Source of the DNA: Candidatus Koribacter versatilis Ellin345
Lineage (GTDB): Bacteria > Acidobacteriota > Terriglobia > Terriglobales > Acidobacteriaceae
Length of the DNA: 64,000 nt
Assembly: GCF_000014005.1 (NCBI RefSeq)
Contig: NC_008009.1
Location: forward strand, 4,712,001-4,776,000
Direction: 5' to 3'
This document shows positions 9,116-16,688 of this stretch, in pieces. How positions within the stretch are numbered: the first letter of the stretch is position 1; every line of letters starts with the position of its first letter. A model generated the notes under the pieces. The model worked only from the letters and a program-made list of their open reading frames with translations. It was not told the DNA's origin and did no database searches. The position numbers and the translations under genes are program-made.

Positions 9116-10603
9116 ATGGCGCTTGAGCTTTTCAATACCCTGTCCGGCAAGATCGAAACCTTCCAACCGCTGGAAGACAACGAAGTCCGCATGTATGCGT
9201 GCGGGCCTACGGTGTACGACTACGGGCATATTGGCAATTTCCGGACTTTTATCGTGGTGGACACGCTGCGCCGCTTCCTGAAGCAGAGCGGCTACAAGCT
9301 CAAGCACGTGATGAACGTCACGGACGTGGACGACAAGATCATCCGCAACGCCGCGCGCGACGGCAAAACCGTGCAGGAGTACACGGCAAAGTATCGCAAG
9401 GCCTTCCTCGAAGACTGCGAGGCGCTGAACATCGAGCATCCAGAGTTGCTGGTTAACGCCACCGACCACATCGACGAGATGGCGCGATTCATCAAGCGGA
9501 TGGAAGACCTGGATGTCGCGTACAAAACAGAAGACGGATCGTATTATTTCCGCATTGCGAAGTTCCCCGAATACGGCAAGCTCTCGAAGAAAGATTTCGC
9601 CGGCATGAACGACGGCGCGCGCGTGGACGTGGACGAATACGAGAAGGACAACGCCCGCGACTTTGCCCTGTGGAAGGCTCCAAAGCCGGGCGAGGCGAAG
9701 TGGGACACGGTGATTGGGTCGGGACGTCCGGGCTGGCACATTGAGTGCTCGATCATGAGCATGAAGTACTTGGGCGAGTCGTTCGATATCCATCTTGGCG
9801 GCGAAGACCTGGTCTTCCCGCACCATGAGAACGAGATCGCGCAATCCGAGTCAGTAACGCATAAGAAGTTCGCGAATTTCTGGGTGCATTCGCGTTTTCT
9901 GCTCGTCGAGGGCCAGAAGATGTCGAAGTCGCTCGGCAACTTCTTCACGGTGCGCGATCTGATCCTGATGGGACACAAGCCGTCGAGCATTCGGTTCCTG
10001 CTGATGTCGGTTCCCTACCGCAAGCAGTTGAACTTCACGTTCGACGGGCTGAAGCAGGCCGCGATCTCTGTGGACCGTTTGCGGAACTTTAAACGCCGAA
10101 TACAGACAGAACCCTTCGCCGAAGGCACGAACGACAAGATCGGGCTAATGGCGAATGAAACGATCACGAAGATAAAAGCGGCGCTCGACAACGACTTGAA
10201 TACCGCCGAAGCTCTTGCGCCGATCTTCGACCTGGTACGTGACGTGAACGCCGCAGCCGATGCGGGCGAGGTGAAGCGCGGCGATGTGGCGTCGTTGCTG
10301 GAAGCCCTGCAAAAGTTCGACGAGATCTTCGCGGTGCTCAATGACGACGACTCCGGCAAAGTGAAGTTCGCTGTCGACTGGGCGAACCAAGAAGGCAAAG
10401 CCGACAAAATCAGCGCCGAGACCGCCGAGATGGCGAAAGCTGCTGGCCTGAGCGATGAGAAAGTGGAAGCGCTGGTGGCCGAGCATTCGGCGGCGCGGAA
10501 AGCGAAAGATTTCAAACGCTCGGATGCGATTCGCGCCGAGCTGATGGAGAGCGGGATCATCCTGGAGAACACCAAGGATGGCGTGCGGTGGAAGCGGAAG
10601 TAA
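9116..10603 (+). CDS. cysS: Cysteinyl-tRNA synthetase
   Basis: Class-I synthetase charging tRNA-Cys. Zinc/cysteine-site Cys29 is in YACGPTVYDYGHIGNF; the HIGH-type motif is HIGN at 38-41. WHIECS (207-212, Cys211) and HHENE (236-240) supply the other zinc ligands. KMSKS is at 268-272. The C-terminal DALR and CysS-type helical region completes a normal-length protein (495). It is followed by a 250-bp intergenic region holding a candidate structured RNA and a terminator. Confidence 0.98.
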   Translation: MALELFNTLSGKIETFQPLEDNEVRMYACGPTVYDYGHIGNFRTFIVVDTLRRFLKQSGYKLKHVMNVTDVDDKIIRNAARDGKTVQEYTAKYRKAFLEDCEALNIEHPELLVNATDHIDEMARFIKRMEDLDVAYKTEDGSYYFRIAKFPEYGKLSKKDFAGMNDGARVDVDEYEKDNARDFALWKAPKPGEAKWDTVIGSGRPGWHIECSIMSMKYLGESFDIHLGGEDLVFPHHENEIAQSESVTHKKFANFWVHSRFLLVEGQKMSKSLGNFFTVRDLILMGHKPSSIRFLLMSVPYRKQLNFTFDGLKQAAISVDRLRNFKRRIQTEPFAEGTNDKIGLMANETITKIKAALDNDLNTAEALAPIFDLVRDVNAAADAGEVKRGDVASLLEALQKFDEIFAVLNDDDSGKVKFAVDWANQEGKADKISAETAEMAKAAGLSDEKVEALVAEHSAARKAKDFKRSDAIRAELMESGIILENTKDGVRWKRK

Positions 10604-10656
10604 TTCACCGCGTATTCATGATCCGTTCATTTGCATGAAATTGGCCGGCCTTAATC

Positions 10657-10768
10657 TGTGTGCATTAACCCCGAACGTGCGGCGGTGAAGCGAACGCTAC
10701 AACCGCCGCAATCGCGTTCGGTTTATTGCAGTAGGCCCTCCTGGACACACAACCCGCTGACCCCTACG
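10657..10768 (+). ncRNA. Candidate structured RNA downstream of cysS
   Basis: Nested inverted repeats form an extended hairpin: tgtgtg (10657-10662) with cacaca (10746-10751); ccgaacg (10671-10677) with cgttcgg (10715-10721); gcggcggt (10679-10686) with accgccgc (10702-10709). A terminator follows at 10769. The long rod with asymmetric unpaired stretches resembles 6S-type shape, but I see no consensus that identifies a known family. It could also be the cysS 3' UTR. Confidence 0.4.
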
Positions 10769-10791
10769 CCGCCCTCCCTGGGCGGTTTTTT
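10769..10791 (+). terminator. Rho-independent terminator
   Basis: A 6-bp G+C stem (ccgccc / gggcgg, 5-nt loop) is followed by six T residues. It ends the cysS transcript and/or the candidate RNA before it. Confidence 0.85.
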
Positions 10792-10857
10792 GTGACTTAC
10801 ATCTTTTTACGGGGATAAGATGCCAACGGTCTTTAAGCTTGGCAGTCAGATAAAACA

Positions 10858-12033
10858 ATGAGCAACGTCCGCATCCTTCTCTGCCCCTTGGTGGGCTTTT
10901 GCCTGCTTGCCTCCATCGCGACGGCACAGGACAAACCGACGCTACGCACTTCGTCTCCACCGGCAGAAGAGCGCCAGCCAGAAGCACAGCCTGACACCCC
11001 GTCGTTTCACGTTGAGGTAAAGGAAGTCACCCTGCCGGTGACGGTGCGCGACAAGCACGGCAAGATCGTCCAGACGCTCAATAAAGAAGACTTCAGCCTG
11101 GTGCAGGACGGTAAGACGCAGACGATCACCCAGTTCCGTCGCGACACCAAACTGCCGCTGACGCTTGGCCTTTTAGTGGATACGAGCTACAGCGTGCGCG
11201 ACGAGTTGCCGGCCGAAAAAACGGCAAGCGAGAAGTTTCTCGACGATATGCTGGCGCAACCGAAAGACCAGGCGTTCCTTATCCACTTCGACCGCGAAGT
11301 GGAGTTGATGACGGACCTGACCTCGTCGAAAGACAAGCTGCACAGGGGCATTGGCGAGTTGGAGACTTCCGGCCCTCCATCGCAAAGCAGTAGCGATGAC
11401 GGCCAACGCCATCGGCGGGGAGGAACGCAGCTCTACGACGCCATCTACCTGGCGGCATCCGAGATCTTGCAGAAGCAGCAAGGGCGGAAGGCAATCGTCG
11501 TTCTTACTGATGGCGAAGATCGCGGCAGCAAGGAAACTCTGACCGACGCAGTGGAGGCAGCACAGCGCGCGGACGCGATTGTCTATGCGATTTACTTCAA
11601 GGGAGAGCAGGAGCAAAGCCGGTGGGGCAACGGAGATCACGGTAACCGTGGCGGCATGGGTGGCCCGCGGATCGGCTACCCAGGTGGAGGTGGCGGTTAT
11701 CCGGGTGGTGGCGGCGGACGATACCCCGGCGGCGGTGGTGGTCGCGGTGGCGAGCAACGCGAGGCTCGGTTAGATGGGAAGAAGATCCTGACCGAAATCG
11801 CGAGCAAGACCGGCGGACGGATGTTCGAAGCCAGCAAGAAGGAGAACGTCGAAGCAATCTATGCGCAGATCGCCGAAGAACTGCGTAGCCAGTACGTGTT
11901 GGCGTACACGCCGGACCATTCCAGTGCCGATGCCGGCTATCACCGTGTAACCGTTGCGGCGAAGGACAAAGAACTGAAGATCCAAACCCGCGAAGGGTTC
12001 TACATCCCCGAACAAACCACGGCAACGAAGTAG
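10858..12033 (+). CDS. Secreted VWFA-domain protein with Gly-rich insert
   Basis: A 391-residue exported protein of the VWFA-related type abundant in Acidobacteria. A signal peptide ends near AQ at 24. The N-terminal module carries VTLPVTVRDKHGKIVQTL and EDFSLVQDGKTQTI, seen in the family just before the VWA fold. The MIDAS motif is DTSYS near 108-112, and VVLTDGEDRGS supplies a later metal-site region. An insert of PGGGGG-type repeats near residues 260-300 interrupts the domain before LDGKKILTEIASKTGGR. The C-terminus has YVLAYTPDH and ends with EGFYIP. Convergent with the EamA gene, stop codons adjacent. Its ligand is unknown. Confidence 0.85.
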   Translation: MSNVRILLCPLVGFCLLASIATAQDKPTLRTSSPPAEERQPEAQPDTPSFHVEVKEVTLPVTVRDKHGKIVQTLNKEDFSLVQDGKTQTITQFRRDTKLPLTLGLLVDTSYSVRDELPAEKTASEKFLDDMLAQPKDQAFLIHFDREVELMTDLTSSKDKLHRGIGELETSGPPSQSSSDDGQRHRRGGTQLYDAIYLAASEILQKQQGRKAIVVLTDGEDRGSKETLTDAVEAAQRADAIVYAIYFKGEQEQSRWGNGDHGNRGGMGGPRIGYPGGGGGYPGGGGGRYPGGGGGRGGEQREARLDGKKILTEIASKTGGRMFEASKKENVEAIYAQIAEELRSQYVLAYTPDHSSADAGYHRVTVAAKDKELKIQTREGFYIPEQTTATK

Positions 12034-12990
12034 TTAATCGCCAGTGGTTTCCACTTCGACCATCTGAACCGCGGGTGCGGATTTCACCTTCGCAATGGTG
12101 ACCATCGCGACCGCGGCCACAATCACGACCGAACCCGCGACGATGTACCGGTCGATGGTCTCGTGCAGCACCGCCCAGCCGAGAAAGACAGCGACAATCG
12201 GGTTCACGTACGCGTAGGTGGCGACCTTGGGCGTCGGCACGTGCTTTAGCAGCCAGATGTAAGCAGTGAATCCGACCCACGATCCGAAGACGACAAGATA
12301 GAGAATTGCGCCAACGCCGCGGTGGGTCCATCGAATGTTGTGTTGGCGCAGTGCAAGGCTGATGCACAGGTTCACGGTGCCCGCGACAATCATCTCGTAG
12401 GCCGTCGCGGTAATCGGATCCACGGTGAACTTCGATTTCCAGCGGCGCGAAAGCACCGTACCATTCGCCCAACAGAACGATGAACCGAGCAGGCTGACGG
12501 CACCAAGCAACTGCATGCCACCGCGGATTTCGGGATTCATGAGCTTCGGCCAGAAAAGCACGCCCGTGCCCACTACGCCCAGCGCAAGTCCGATGATTCC
12601 CCGCCCCGAAGTCTTGTCTCCCTTGTAGACGAAGCTCTCAAGACAAAAGATCCAGATCGGTGTGATCGCGACGATCAACGATGCGAAGCCCGTTGCTACA
12701 TACTTCTCTGCCCACGTCAAACCTGTATTGCCGCACACCAGCAGCAGGAAGCCAACCATCGCGAGACGACCAAACTCCTCCCAGGAAACGCGAATCTTCT
12801 TTCGCATCAGGGCGCAGGCGCCGAGCATGAGCGTGCCCGCTATCAGGAAGCGCATGGCACAGATGGCGGCGGCGGGGATTTTTTCGTCGTCGGCGATGCC
12901 GATGGCTAGATACGTGGAGCCCCAGAACACATACACCAACCCAAAGGCGAGGATCACTTGCAGGCGATGCCGGCTCTGGACTTCTGTCAT
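12034..12990 (-). CDS. EamA-family (DMT superfamily) transporter
   Basis: Inner-membrane protein of 318 residues with about ten hydrophobic segments in two EamA repeats. The first repeat begins FGLVYVFWGSTYLAIGIA, typical of YedA/RhaT-like exporters; the second ends with YAYVNPIVAVFLGWAVLHE, the conserved DMT motif. Substrate (amino acid, metabolite or drug) cannot be read from the sequence. No partner gene is adjacent on the same strand. Confidence 0.88.
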   Translation of the reverse strand: MTEVQSRHRLQVILAFGLVYVFWGSTYLAIGIADDEKIPAAAICAMRFLIAGTLMLGACALMRKKIRVSWEEFGRLAMVGFLLLVCGNTGLTWAEKYVATGFASLIVAITPIWIFCLESFVYKGDKTSGRGIIGLALGVVGTGVLFWPKLMNPEIRGGMQLLGAVSLLGSSFCWANGTVLSRRWKSKFTVDPITATAYEMIVAGTVNLCISLALRQHNIRWTHRGVGAILYLVVFGSWVGFTAYIWLLKHVPTPKVATYAYVNPIVAVFLGWAVLHETIDRYIVAGSVVIVAAVAMVTIAKVKSAPAVQMVEVETTGD

Positions 12991-13048
12991 GGGGATGGGT
13001 TCAGTGTATCGCGATAGCAGATGCCCCGATGGAGCGGGAGGACTCCGC

Positions 13049-13618
13049 CTATTTAGACGCGGCTGAAGTCACCTGGTGCAAACGGTAGCCTACCAGGTAC
13101 AGATAGTGCAGGGCTGAGAGACAAGTGAGCGCGAAGACCGTCCACAGCAGGTAGTCTTTCCCAACGTAAATCCAGTTACGATCCACAACTTCATTCAGCA
13201 GAACCAGGAAGAGGGCACCGACCTGGGCAACCGTATTGAGCTTCCCGAGAAAGCTGGGACGGAAGTCGCGCAGCGGCGTGGTCACGTAAATCAGCGCACA
13301 GAGCATGAGAATGCAGATGTCGCGGCTGAAGACCACCACCGTAAATCGCCAAGGAATGATCTGCCGAAACGACAATACAAGGAACAGTGACGACAGCAGA
13401 AGCTTGTCGGCGATCGGGTCGAGGTATTCGCCGAGGGTGCTGCGCTGTTTCAGCCAGCGTGCGAGCAGGCCATCGAGGCCATCGCTCAATCCGGCAGCGA
13501 TGAACAGCCCAAGGGCCCATTTGAAGTTGTAATCGAGCACGTTCGTGATCACGAACGGCACGAAGATGAGGCGCGCCAACGTGAGCTGATTGGGAACAGT
13601 CCAGAACCGCCAGATCAC
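13049..13618 (-). CDS. pgsA: CDP-alcohol phosphatidyltransferase (PgsA-like)
   Basis: Membrane enzyme that transfers a phosphatidyl group from CDP-diacylglycerol to an alcohol, most likely glycerol-3-phosphate. The CDP-OH-P signature D-x2-DG-x2-AR-x8-G-x3-D-x3-D is complete in SDGLDGLLARW...LGEYLDPIADK (about 45-72). N-terminal VPNQLTLARL is the usual start of PgsA. About five to six TM segments, 189 residues. Its start overlaps the stop of the upstream gene by 4 bp (ATGA), so the pair is translationally coupled. PgsA versus another CDP-alcohol transferase is inferred from length and N-terminus. Confidence 0.82.
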   Translation of the reverse strand: MIWRFWTVPNQLTLARLIFVPFVITNVLDYNFKWALGLFIAAGLSDGLDGLLARWLKQRSTLGEYLDPIADKLLLSSLFLVLSFRQIIPWRFTVVVFSRDICILMLCALIYVTTPLRDFRPSFLGKLNTVAQVGALFLVLLNEVVDRNWIYVGKDYLLWTVFALTCLSALHYLYLVGYRLHQVTSAASK

Positions 13619-13980
13619 CGGCGGTTATCCCCGACCAGGAAATCGCTCGCGTCGTGGCCACACTTCACCTTGAATCGTTCCACCATAGAAGGCATGTCGC
13701 CGTTGCGCTCGTCCACTTCCATCCGCTCAATGCGGTGCATGGGGAAGAAGACAGCCGACGCGGTGACCGCATCGCCATCGCGTATCTGGCGGACGAAGTC
13801 CTCGAACGATTCGAGGCCGATGCCGCGGACGCTGACGCCAGCCTGTGAGATAGCGATAATCGCGCCCCAGAACTTCTCACGCGGAGCGCTCAAGGTGATG
13901 AGGACCGGCGCGCTGGGAACGAAAACGTCTACAGGGTCGTTCGGCGACGAGGCCCGGGGTGAACCGCTGTCTTTTGCCAT
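13615..13980 (-). CDS. Conserved hypothetical protein coupled to pgsA
   Basis: A 121-residue soluble protein. After a polar N-terminus it shows an alternating beta pattern: VLITLSAPREKFWGAIIAI, GVSVRGIGLESFEDFVRQIR and AVFFPMHRIERMEVDERNGDMPS. This looks like a small beta-rich regulatory or RNA-binding-like fold, but I do not recognise the family. The 4-bp overlap with pgsA implies a shared operon. Confidence 0.65.
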   Translation of the reverse strand: MAKDSGSPRASSPNDPVDVFVPSAPVLITLSAPREKFWGAIIAISQAGVSVRGIGLESFEDFVRQIRDGDAVTASAVFFPMHRIERMEVDERNGDMPSMVERFKVKCGHDASDFLVGDNRR

Positions 13981-14087
13981 GCTGGGATTGTGGCGCGGTT
14001 CGCCCTGCGATGCAAGACTTCCGCATTGAAAGTCTTTGGGGGGTGTCGAAAGGGTAGGTACTGCGCGGAAAGGCTATGAAGTTCGGC

Positions 14088-14429
14088 CTAAGCGGCGAAC
14101 TCCATAGCACGGCTACCATTCAAAACATTGAGTTCGCGGTCGAGTTGGGTCAATTCGAGCAAATCCCGGACAAACGTTACCGGGTTCATCAGCACGAATT
14201 CGTGCCCGCGTTCGCGCGCATACAGGTGGAGCGAGGCCAAAGTACCCAGTCCGGCGCTGTCCACATCGCGAACATGAGTCAGATCGAGCACCACTTTCTT
14301 GTGCTTTTCGATCAGCGCCCGCACCGCCTCGGCCAACGTTTTAGCTTCCTCATGGAAGACGATCCGGCCCTGGCAGTGCAAGATGGCGGTCTGCTCTCCC
14401 GATCGCGGGTCGAGCTGTAACTGCAACAT
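14088..14429 (-). CDS. STAS-domain anti-sigma factor antagonist
   Basis: SpoIIAA/RsbV-type anti-anti-sigma protein of 113 residues. The phosphorylatable serine is Ser58 in DVDSAGLGTL, preceded by KVVLDLTHV. The start was placed at the second Met (14429), directly after GGAGGAATT. It is a plausible substrate for a SpoIIE-type phosphatase such as that at 4467-5681, although the genes are 8 kb apart. No kinase (RsbW-type) gene is seen in the window. Confidence 0.88.
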   Translation of the reverse strand: MLQLQLDPRSGEQTAILHCQGRIVFHEEAKTLAEAVRALIEKHKKVVLDLTHVRDVDSAGLGTLASLHLYARERGHEFVLMNPVTFVRDLLELTQLDRELNVLNGSRAMEFAA

Positions 14430-14506
14430 AATTCCTCCGTCACACATATAGACGAAAATCGATGGCGTTTGGTTCCGTTTGTTTGTGTCTGGACTGTGAA
14501 TCTGCG

Positions 14507-14707
14507 TTAACAGGCTGCGGGATCAAGCACTTCGGAGCGGCTGCTCCAGGGTGTGACGACATCTGCGTGGTGGCGGTGAAAAGCGTAGGGATCCCGCAGG
14601 GCTTCGACGCCGATCAGCTTTTCCAGCAGATTCGAAGGCGAAATTCTGCTGCCGGAGTGCGGCGCTCCGGCGCTGAACGTAGGCGCAGCCAGCGGAAGAA
14701 AGGGCAT
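14507..14707 (-). CDS. Doubtful 66-residue ORF in a 350-bp gap
   Basis: The gap between the STAS gene and the cytochrome gene (14430-14780) holds no clear gene. One minus-strand frame is open from the cytochrome stop region to 14507 and reads protein-like even before its first ATG, with HVIAGGKQWHMPFLPLAAP, then RISPSNLLEKLIGVEALRDP. There is no ribosome site at the ATG. It may be a decayed gene end or chance. Confidence 0.2.
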   Translation of the reverse strand: MPFLPLAAPTFSAGAPHSGSRISPSNLLEKLIGVEALRDPYAFHRHHADVVTPWSSRSEVLDPAAC

Positions 14708-14780
14708 GTGCCATTGTTTTCCGCCGGCAATTACATGACGGTGAACGTCAATTAAAGGGCCCGTGAATCCCGCAGAGTAT

Positions 14781-15197
14781 TCAGTAGGTTAACCAGGCAA
14801 CATCGGATGCAGGATGCTGGCGCTGCAGTTCACGCAAGTAGGTGACAATCTGCCACCGCTGCTGCTCGGGCAGCGAGCTCCAGGAAGGCATACCGTTCCA
14901 CAGGCTGCCATTACGCAACAGCCATTGCAGTTCTCCGTCGCTTGCGCGACGCACCCGGGCGGAGACGAGCGCCGGTTTACCGTGCTGCCCCGCACCTTCC
15001 TTGCCGTGACATTCGGCACAATGTTCCTGGAAGAGTTTTTCACCAGCCCGCACCGCGTCGGGCGAAGTGGCGAACGGGTTGGCGCGGCCGCGGTCCTTGT
15101 CTGGAACATGCGAGAGCCATTTACCGTCGCCGACGTAGGCAAAGCAAAGCAATGAAGTGATCAGTAAGAATGCAGTAAGAAAAATTCGTGAACGCAT
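14781..15197 (-). CDS. Secreted c-type cytochrome (monoheme)
   Basis: A 138-residue exported electron carrier. An N-terminal signal peptide (about 1-20) is followed by one heme-binding motif CAECH in GEKLFQEHCAECHGKEG, and a distal Met ligand candidate in GSLWNGMPSW, as in class-I cytochromes. The start lies 2 bp after the stop of the beta-barrel-like gene, so the two are co-transcribed. Probable periplasmic redox partner of an unidentified enzyme. Confidence 0.85.
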   Translation of the reverse strand: MRSRIFLTAFLLITSLLCFAYVGDGKWLSHVPDKDRGRANPFATSPDAVRAGEKLFQEHCAECHGKEGAGQHGKPALVSARVRRASDGELQWLLRNGSLWNGMPSWSSLPEQQRWQIVTYLRELQRQHPASDVAWLTY

Positions 15198-15199
15198 GA

Positions 15200-16045
15200 T
15201 TAATGGCTCCGGTGGAAGACCTGTCCCAGTTCATAGCTGACGCCGAGGCGCATCATGAAGCCGACACTCTTGTCGTTGAGTCCGAATGTGGGTGAGATCT
15301 TCACGGTGGGACCGTTTGGCACCGCCCATTGCACGATGGGGGCAAAGTACTGCGATGTATCGTGCAGGCCAGCTGAGTAACGGTCTCCCAGACCGCCATA
15401 CATTTCCCCGCCAAGCGCAAAGCGCTCGCGACAGAAGCTGCATGGGCTCGACGAAGCCGTCAGTGCCAGCGGGCGGCTGAGTCCGACGGCGTAACCGAAT
15501 TCCCACGGCTCGTTGGAAAGATTCTTCGTCATGATCAGGTTTTCGGAGAGGTTCCATCCTTTGAAATTGCTGGACAGGATGAGCTTGGTCTCGAGTTCGT
15601 GCTTCCGCTCGCTACGGTCCGTGCGCTCGGTGACGTCATCAATGCCGTCATGGCCTTCGATCTCCAGCAGCGATTTGTCGGCGCTGTTGACGTTTTCGAA
15701 CTCGACGTAGATCACCGGGTTGATCCAGTGTTCACGCATCAAGGGACGGAAACGGTTCTCCCAGCGCCAGCCAGTGAACACGGTAGCTTCATCCACCGTG
15801 GACTGTCCGGAGAGATAGAGCTCGGTCGTCCACCAGGCTTTGGCCCCATATTCGAGTTCGAGCGTGTTGGAGAGGAACCCATTGCCGCCGGCAGGCGTCC
15901 CGCCGATGGTTTTGTTTTCGATCTCGAAGTTTCCGGGTTCCTCGAGTTGATGAGAATAAGTGACGAAGTAAGTCTCTTGCGCGCGCAGGGAGAGCGCAAA
16001 CAGAAGGAGTACACAAAAAGAAAGGGTCGAACGAAGCACGGCCAT
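15200..16045 (-). CDS. Outer-membrane beta-barrel-like protein, unknown
   Basis: About 281 residues with a signal peptide ending near LRAQ, then alternating amphipathic strands rich in Tyr/Trp/Glu (for example TLELEYGAKAWWTTELYLSG, INPVIYVEFENVN, VGFMMRLGVSYELG), typical of outer-membrane barrels. A CSFC pair sits in a predicted loop near SSSPCSFCRERF and could bind a metal or form a disulfide. The ATG at 16045 has AGGA close upstream and is preferred over the GTG at 16057. First gene of an operon with the cytochrome; its promoter region contains the 29-bp palindrome. I do not recognise a named family. Confidence 0.65.
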   Translation of the reverse strand: MAVLRSTLSFCVLLLFALSLRAQETYFVTYSHQLEEPGNFEIENKTIGGTPAGGNGFLSNTLELEYGAKAWWTTELYLSGQSTVDEATVFTGWRWENRFRPLMREHWINPVIYVEFENVNSADKSLLEIEGHDGIDDVTERTDRSERKHELETKLILSSNFKGWNLSENLIMTKNLSNEPWEFGYAVGLSRPLALTASSSPCSFCRERFALGGEMYGGLGDRYSAGLHDTSQYFAPIVQWAVPNGPTVKISPTFGLNDKSVGFMMRLGVSYELGQVFHRSH

Positions 16046-16065
16046 ATTCCTAACCACCGTAGTAA

Positions 16066-16094
16066 TTGAAAATGAAATTCAATTTCATTTTCAA
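16066..16094. promoter_or_regulatory. 29-bp perfect palindrome, Fur-box-like operator
   Basis: Two 14-bp arms (ttgaaaatgaaatt and aatttcattttcaa) flank a single C with no mismatch. Read as hexamers it is GAAAAT GAAATT C AATTTC ATTTTC, close to the GATAAT-repeat form of a Fur box. It lies between the divergent barrel/cytochrome operon and exbD, and starts 21 bp upstream of the barrel ATG, so a repressor bound here could block that promoter. Fur identity is inference. Confidence 0.7.
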
Positions 16095-16253
16095 CTTGGC
16101 CAGAATACGGGAACGCCCCTCGCCCGGCAATCACACATTCGTCCAATGGCTAACCTTCGTACCCCAAATGGGAAATCCGACCCTGAACTGCGCTCGGGAG
16201 CAACTCGCGCAAGCCCGGTGTCTAAGCATGGAAAGCAATTGAGGAGACCAACG

Positions 16254-16688
16254 ATGGCAATGCTTCCAAGCAACTCCAATAGCCCCAAAGCCGAAATGAA
16301 CGTCACGCCGCTCATCGACGTATTGCTCGTCTTGCTGATTATTTACATGGTGATAACGCCGCTGAATTCGCAGGGTTTAAAGGCCTTGATCCCCCAGCCG
16401 ACGCAACCCAATTCCCCTGCCGCGCCGCATGAGAATGACGCCGTCGTGGTGCAGGTGCTTGCCGGGAACGGCGATACTTTGCTGAAAATCAACAATGAAA
16501 GTGTCACTTGGGAAGGGCTGGAACCGCGACTCAAGGCGATCTTCGCGCCTCGTGTCGAACGCGTGGTTTTCGTAAAAGGCGATGCAAGCGTTGAGTTCGA
16601 ACAAGTCGCGCGAGTGGTCAGTCTCGCGCACAGCGCGGGAATCGATCACGTTGGGTTGCTGACGGCGAAGGTTGAGTCGGCGCGCTAG
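16254..16688 (+). CDS. ExbD/TolR-family biopolymer transport protein (lone)
   Basis: A 144-residue inner-membrane protein of the ExbD/TolR family, which with an ExbB/TolQ partner uses proton flow to energise TonB or Tol. Motif EMNVTPLIDVLLVLLIIYMV contains the single TM helix and the essential Asp22. The periplasmic domain has VFVKGDASVEFEQVARVV. The ATG at 16254 is preferred because GAGGAG precedes it; the longer frame lacks a site. No exbB or tonB gene is nearby. It is divergent from the palindrome-controlled operon and its stop overlaps the convergent gene. Confidence 0.88.
   Translation: MAMLPSNSNSPKAEMNVTPLIDVLLVLLIIYMVITPLNSQGLKALIPQPTQPNSPAAPHENDAVVVQVLAGNGDTLLKINNESVTWEGLEPRLKAIFAPRVERVVFVKGDASVEFEQVARVVSLAHSAGIDHVGLLTAKVESAR

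Noticed and set aside
14462-14755. 97-residue + strand frame divergent from the STAS gene
   Set aside because: No ribosome site, Arg/Ser-rich and no recognised pattern; competes with the minus-strand frame in the same gap.
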